Shown here: positions 57,701 through 64,000 of the stretch, in pieces | Position numbering within the stretch: position 1 is the first letter of the stretch | How the letters are laid out: each line of letters begins with the position of its first letter | From: Dolomedes plantarius | Taxonomy: Eukaryota; Arthropoda; Arachnida; Araneae; Dolomedidae | DNA length: 64,000 nt | Assembly: GCA_907164885.2 (NCBI GenBank) | Contig: OU015496.1 | Span: 185,903,781-185,967,780 of the forward strand | Reading direction: 5' to 3' | Notes under the pieces: model-generated | What the model was told of the DNA's origin: nothing | The model's input: the letters and a program-made list of their open reading frames with translations, nothing else | Database searches by the model: none | Translations under genes and position numbers: made by a program

Positions 57701-59499
57701 TAAATTAGAGAAAAAGTAGATCATCTTGAAGGGTTCATATATTGATATAACTATTTCTTTGCCTCTAAATTTAATTTTGAATTTTGCGGATTTTTCATAC
57801 TTAAGTAGTAAGTAATATATTGGTTGTAAAGTCGCCGTCTAGTATCAAAACTTTTCCGAATGTCTTTCTCGGTGGCATCGTAAATATTCGCCCTTCCCTT
57901 GGATGACGCTCATAACTTCCTGTTGAGGCAAAATTCTTCTGCCACGTTCACATAGGAAGCATCAAGGAATTTTGTCGTATATTTTGCGAAAATTCTTCCG
58001 AACAATAGTTTTGACTCCTTTCTCGTAAATGAAAATAAACAATGTGATCACTGCATTATCGGAAGTAAGTTGCCCTTTTCAAAGGGTGCGACGTGTCTCG
58101 ACAAATATTGATTCATTTCGCTGTTATGACATGAAGTTAGCATTTTTATTGTGTTCCCTGTTATCCACTGTCCTTCTACAAATCTATATACACCCGTTTG
58201 AAACACCCTGTCCATGGCGATTCCATATTCGCAGGCTGAAGATATCTTCCTGGGTAGATTTTTTAACTCCGACTCGTGACCAAATATGAAGTGTGGACCA
58301 CGCCGTCTAAATAGAATTTACGTTCTTGCGTGGCTCTTCAGTAAACGGGGAAGAAAGACTTAAGGTAGTATAAAATTATTTGAGAGCGCATGGCTGTTAA
58401 AATATGCAGGAATGGCATGAAATTGTGTGTTAATATAGCCTTTCCCTTCTTAAATACTGTTGAGTTTTTACTGGCTTTCAACCACTCGAAAATTGAACCC
58501 GCAACTTCCTTCAAAAGACTCATCCATTTCCGTTGAGTTTGACCACTCGTACACTTCCTTACCACATTTCTTTTTTTCAAATTAATGTTAGTAAATAATG
58601 TTGAAATTCAGTCTTATCAAAAACCTCTCAAAATTCGCAATATCCAGTGGGTGCGACATTGGTGTTGATCTTGCAGTGTCTTCGAATACTGCAGAACTTC
58701 TTGGGGAGGGTTGTTGCTAAAAGTGAACGGATACTGCAGAATCAATTACGAAACCGCTCACAACCTTATTAAAAAGAGGGGTAATAAAATATGTGAAAAA
58801 AACTTTTCCCCCCCTCTCTTATGAGTCTCACGTGTTTAACCTTCAAGTCTCCTGTCAGACTCTCACTGTTCCGTCCCCTCCCCCCGTACGAAATGCTAGG
58901 GGTCGTTTTTTCTCACGAAGGTCGCGGGGGAGTCACGAAATCGCGTGATATATGCGTAATAGGCCTCTCGTAAAACGCGCGAATTGTTTTTTGATCAAAA
59001 AAGAAAGAAAAGAAATCCTCCCGTTCGGTTTATAATCGCGTGGTATTTCTTCTCTTCGTGTACATGATTAATGGTGGATGCTTCCTGTGTTGGGTAAAAA
59101 TTAAACCTCTTTAATATTCAACCGGGTAACTGGGCGAATGTTTGTTTATTTCTCCTCCTCGGAGGGCTTGTTTTTCTTGCTGGAAAAATAACTCGGTCTT
59201 CTTTATCGCTGGATTTTGATTTTTTTTCCCGGGGTGTCTTGGTTGCATTGCTGTGTACTCGCTGCGTCGTTTACATTGAAATTCATGAAAGGTTTTCTCC
59301 AGATTTGTCATATTTCTTCAGTGCTAGACTCCTCTGAGGTCTGTTGACAATCGTGTTCTGCAAAAACTTATCAAACGTCACATAGTGTTATCATCAAACG
59401 TTGTCGTATCCGATATGAAGATCTAATGTACGTCCCTGATTCGATGCTGGTCGCTGCAAATCCATCGCCGTGTTCCCTAATGGTGGCCGGAGCACGTAA
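54777..59499. other. No recognised gene
   Basis: Long AT-rich stretch. A (GTT)-like run near 56093-56110 resembles a reversed (AAC)n retroposon tail. A splice-like CTTCTTGCAG at about 57100-57109 precedes a short open segment. Frames up to 86 codons (for example 58029-58289 plus) show no recognisable domain. Confidence 0.4.
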
Positions 59500-59755
59500 A
59501 ATAGGTTGTGGCTACGATGTCCTCCGAGTTCTCAAATTTACCTCTGGAGGTGCGGGGTCAGGTGTTCCGGTCTCGTCACTTGACTGGGTTCAAAATTACG
59601 GGACAGATGTTCTTCGAGGTCAAGTCAGACTTCATCCCTAGTGGTACCTCGCCTTAAAGTGACGCTGCTTACTACCCTTCGCCAGGGACCTAGGTCCTTT
59701 GGACTTGGTGTAGGCTTTCCTACACCAGGAGGATTGGAAACAACAACAACAGATC
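59500..59755 (+). mobile_element. Probable SINE/retroposon with (AAC)n tail
   Basis: It ends GTGTAGGCTTTCCTACACCA, then GGAGGATTGGAAACAACAAC. The 3' hairpin plus GGATTnG and short-repeat tail parallel the poly(A) retroposon at 13236-13427 (AGGTCCTTCTGGAC, TCTAGCCTTGCTAGA, GGATTAG), and both have an AGGTCCTTnTGGAC-like phrase upstream. A 71-codon frame at 59426-59641 crosses the left boundary and is probably chance. The 5' end is approximate and no duplication was found. Confidence 0.45.
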
Positions 59756-60174
59756 TAAAGTTGGGAATTTAATTTCTTCGAAACGAGCGTTAACGGCTTG
59801 TAATGACTCGATTGTGGTTAACAAGTCACTGATAAAAAAATTATACGATATGAATACTTGAGCAGGATATCCTAGGACAGGGCTTACAATGACGCTACGC
59901 TAAAACCCCGACAATCCGTGCTATTTGATGCACGAGTGTACACAAATAAAACTTTTAAATGTGGTTTAAGAAAAAATTTATATCAATTGTCAGTTTTTGT
60001 TAATTGTTTTGCCAATTGATTAAAATTTGGCATATGTTGAGTTGTTGCAGCTCGAAGCAATGAAGTTACGTGCTGATTTGTCAATATTCATCCTTTATTT
60101 TTTATCCATCTTAATGTAGAACACAAGAATTCATAGCTATTAGTTGTACCAAAAATGTGGTTATTCGACATGCA

Positions 60175-60272
60175 GCTAATTTTTATTTTGGGGTTTTTTA
60201 TTCTGGCATAAGTTTGAGAGAAGAGCCGCTAAGAAAATAATAAAGTCGCGAGCCGCAGTTCAGCCACCTCTG
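60175..60272 (-). mobile_element. hAT-type terminus fragment
   Basis: Read inverted, the right edge is CAGAGGTGGCTGAACTGCGG followed by CTCGCGAC and GAGCCGCT-type sequence. CAGnGGTGGC...GCGGCTCGCGA is a common hAT end. A CAGGGCTTACAATG at 59878 could be the other end, but the flanking 8-mers do not match. Confidence 0.45.
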
Positions 60273-63200
60273 CTGTATACTAATACCGAATTCACATCCA
60301 GTGAGTATTCATTTTATCAGAATGGCACTTTACGATATGCGTAGACTTTCAGGAGTCATTGATAATACAAAATTGAGAGACTCTCCTAACTGGCTAAATT
60401 AGCTGTCTTCGGGTACTTCTGTGTTCGGGTTTCGTCCGCAGTGCAGGGAAGTACGGGCGCATCACGAATGATTCAGCTGAGCAGATTTTGTATTTTGACA
60501 GTTTTGTATGTTTTATAGGCTTTAGAAAGAGTTTATAGATTTGAAATGTTGATTCATGTAAAATTTTCATTTGCTGATGATTTGTTGGCACAGAATCTAG
60601 AAAAAATACTATACATTTAAATATTCTTTTTAGCAAATTCACAAGCTAAATAATTTTTCAGTTCAATGAGCAATAAATATATTTGCATAATGTCAAAAGT
60701 TTGAGTGTTTTTAAAGTAGATCAATACAACTGAAACAACGCACAATAGCACCATATTTGTGGGCCTTAGGTTACTCAGTTATTGATATTTTAATTATTTC
60801 GTAGATGATTCATCGTTAGTTTTAAACCATCGTGACAGATGTCTTCATTCCAATTTTCATTGCAACCATCTGTTGCCTGAGATAGATATCCTTTGTTTGC
60901 TATTTTTGTTTCGATATTACATTTATTTATTTATTACTTCTTTTTAAGAAAAGGGGACAACTTTGCATAACTAAATATTTAAATCGTAAAACTAAACCAG
61001 CTGTTATCGTGTCAAGTAAAAAACAGTAAATGCATAAAATCATTAGTTTGATTTGTACCCATGATTTGTAAAACTGAACACTTAATAATCCTTCTTAGGA
61101 ATGTTTGTTACAAATTTAAGAGCTATTTGTCATTATTAGGAACGTCTTCGAAAAACAATGCTCATGTTTTCCTTCAGGCCTTAAGCCGCAGTTAAAGAAA
61201 GGAAATTTTTTTAAGTGTGTATGAAAGATAGAAAATTATTCTTAATGTTATCGTCGAAATCTTTTTTCCTTCGGCATGCTTAGTTACCTCTCAAAATAAT
61301 GAGAGATAATTAATTCTTATTCTTGAATTATGAATAATACAGATGGAGTCAAGTTATTTAATTAATTTTATCATGACGTAAACTTTCATTTCGGTGCAAT
61401 ATCGAAATTAGCATGAATTCTTCATATCCTGTGAATACTGTATGACCAAACGGGTCTTCGCATTTACGAGTGAGTAGATAAAAAAATGACACAATCAACA
61501 ATCCTATTAATAAATTTAGAATAATTTGTTTTAGAAATGTACTGCTGTTCCCAAATGCGTTGCGAGTGGTTAAAGGGTTAGGTATTCAGATATGGGGGCC
61601 AATTACCAACGCCACTAGCTAGCACGTGGTGTGTGTGTGTGCGCGATGATTGCATTTCCGTTCGGGAGGAACGAGTTCCGCTATGGAGGTAGAAGCGGTC
61701 GCCCTTGAGCCGGGGCGTTGGGCTCTCTCCGCTTACAATGACCGCCAACCTTGGACGAGCCATTTCAGGGTCAGGCACACGCAGGAGCGAAAGCAGTGGC
61801 GCGGCAACTCACTCTCGCATGGGAACTAATTCGCTCATTCCTGGGAAATGTAAGGGTAACGGGGCATATAGGGGTGTTGCGAGCTAACCGTGAATCAGTT
61901 TAGCTATTCCGTGGCAGATTAAGCATCCTGATGGCCTTAAGTTTGATCACAAACACCCCCCCCCCCAAACATCCAATCATTTCAGGACCGTAATTTACAG
62001 CTTTCCGCGTATAAGCAAATTTTCATGCTCTGTTGGTTCCGTAAAAATGAGTTCATCAGAATTTTTCTGGGTGACAGTTGAACTTATTATTTTACTATTC
62101 GTCAGTCAGTAAATGCTTTGATCAATCCAGTGAATATATTTAATTGTTTAAGAAGTTATATATTTAAATGTTAATGCCCCGGGGAATTGTTTTTAAATAT
62201 ATTCTTTAAAGATCGCCAATTGAGAAAATTTCATTCCAGGATGTAGACTTGACCAAGATATAGACTCGTACCTTCTCCCACCCTCACTGACATCCTGATG
62301 ACATCATAGGAGGATTTCCGGTCTACAGATTTAACGTTCCCATGAAGATTAGACACGGAGGTATTTAATGGCTTTCGTCGGGATTCGAACCGAGCTAATT
62401 TCATACTAGAAGTAATTAATTTGAAATATTTTTAAACGAAACAGAAAGTACATATTGAACACGAGTAATAAATTGTAATGAATACAAGTTTATAAATAAA
62501 TTAAACCCTTTACAAAAATTAAGGTGGCATTTTGAAAAGAGAGAAGAGCTATCAACACTAGCGGTTACCAATTGACAAGGTATTAAATTATAACTTCTGC
62601 GTGTAGTTAATTGAGATTCATGATCAAGAACTAGTGAATTGACTTCAACTGTTTTTTTGAATAATTATTACATAGAATTTTTTTGCATGCAGAACTGAGT
62701 ACTTTATGTTTGAAGGCTAAGCGTTTATTGATACACGTAGACGGTAATACACTACAGCCTCAAACGCAGAATGCTTCCTTTTTCCTCCCATCATCTGTTT
62801 TGAATGATGATACTGTATACAAATTATGACGCGCGCTGTTACTTACGAAATATAAATTTCAGGTCGTCGCAAATTCTCAAATACTGGCAGCAGTAGAAAA
62901 ACAAAAAACACTATATAGCTTAAAAAATTTAACTATTAAACACACACGATAAAAATTATGGCGATGTACCGTAATCTGAAATGTATGCATAAAATATTGG
63001 CTATTATTATAAATGGGCCCCCTTCCTATTTTGCCCCGTCTCCTTGACATTTTATGTTCGCTGCATCAAATCTTCATCTTGCCTCTACGTTCTTTTCTCG
63101 GTACTACCATCTGATCCCCCTGGAGTTAAAAGATTCCCTAGAGCGAATTTTTGCCGTTGGCTAACACGTGGCTTGGTTTCTAAAGACAACACGCATGCTG

Positions 63201-64000
63201 TGCATGCCATATATTAATTCATTTTAGCCGTTGAAGGCAAAATGAAAACTACTTTATTGTGTATCCAAGAGCAGTAGAATAATAAAATTATCCGTGCTCT
63301 GTAAACCCGTGTTTCTGAATTTAATAGTTGAACAAAGTGATACACAAAATTAAATCTTTAATTATAGGTCACCATGAATTAATTTTTTTGTAATATTAAT
63401 TTATAATATTGTTCGATTTCACTGTTCTTCAAATGCTTCTGTTCTAAATGTAGGCCGAGAGAAGACGCCGATGATGAAAGCTAGTACGGGATAATGATTT
63501 AATTTCACAGTTTTTTTTAAACTGACATTTTTATGAAAGTTTTGGTGTGAGCAACATGAACCTATCATCTCAGTCAGAGTTTTTTCTTTTTTCTTTTTCT
63601 ATTTTTTTTTTTTTTTATTTTCTTTTCTTTAAGAATTATAAAAGATGATTAACTTTGCAAAGTATCGCGATTTGTTTACTGCAGATATATTGTGTCTGGG
63701 CAACTAGGTGACAGGAGCTGAGAGGTAAACATAGTACAGTGAATTTTGCGTGGCTATTATTAGTTTTACTTTTGCAACTAAATTTTGTGCCAAAGACGGA
63801 TATAGTAGGTTGGCATATGTTGAAAGTTTGTCAAAGATCTACTAGTGGTCACTGGCGTGTAAATACCGAATGTCCATATGAAGTTCAGTTCAGATTTCAT
63901 ACTACTTCGGTAACTGACGGCATCTTGTTCTATTGGACGTACAGTTTAAGACTTCTTTATGCTGTAGTTTTTGCAGTGAGATATTTGTACAAAACCCTAG
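60273..64000. other. No recognised gene
   Basis: AT-rich. 61560-61890 is a GC-richer patch with short overlapping frames on both strands and a TG repeat (about 61627-61642). C11 lies at 61956-61966. A B-box-like GGTTCGAATCCC occurs on the minus strand near 62380. No gene is supported up to the window end. Confidence 0.4.

Overview
The window is AT-rich animal nuclear DNA with no prokaryotic features: no operons, no ribosome binding sites, and no long host open frames. Tc1/mariner, Tigger/pogo, hAT and PIF/Harbinger elements, tRNA-derived SINEs and a solo LTR all point to an invertebrate, most probably an arthropod. A chelicerate such as a spider is plausible but not proven. I recognise no host protein-coding gene. 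The window reads as intergenic or long-intron sequence filled with transposable-element relics. The one host-type signal I would follow up is a possible spliced exon at 31805-31921.

Layout: 1-9600 holds a fold-back MITE (1135-1332), a 5'-truncated SINE (1976-2090), a solo LTR with TATA box and poly(A) signal (3177-3604), two ~595 bp TIR elements (4722-5320 and 6519-7111) and a perfect 24 bp palindrome (8912-8963). 9600-17830 holds two dispersed repeats of undetermined class (one carrying 51 AT units), a poly(A) retroposon with a perfect target duplication (13236-13427), a degenerate mariner (13461-15009) with a MITE in its catalytic domain, a SINE, and a small Harbinger MITE (17638-17824). 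17830-35600 is mostly unrecognised AT-rich DNA, with two tRNA-derived SINE families, two more copies of the MITE found in the mariner (29332-29620 and 30765-31024), and a SINE with target duplications (33297-33470). 35600-50300 holds a Harbinger terminus with a broken MADF-like reading frame, a 48 bp tandem duplication, a pogo-like non-autonomous element (42106-42734), an old hAT element with a nearly intact Tc1 element inside it (Tc1 at 44374-46028), and a third ~595 bp TIR element. 50305-52556 is a complete but disabled Tigger element, followed by a SINE (52636-52889) and a hAT MITE with an exact 8 bp duplication (54592-54768). The last 9 kb holds little I can name.

The recognised parts are mobile-element layers and do not work together as a pathway. 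Two nestings give relative ages: Tc1 is younger than its hAT host, and the Harbinger-type MITE is younger than its mariner host. The sequence also has an unusual number of long poly-C/poly-G tracts, often directly joined to poly-A/poly-T. I found no convincing new biological system. The best leads are the MITE family whose copies differ in terminal symmetry, the IR/DR Tc1 element, and the perfect palindrome.
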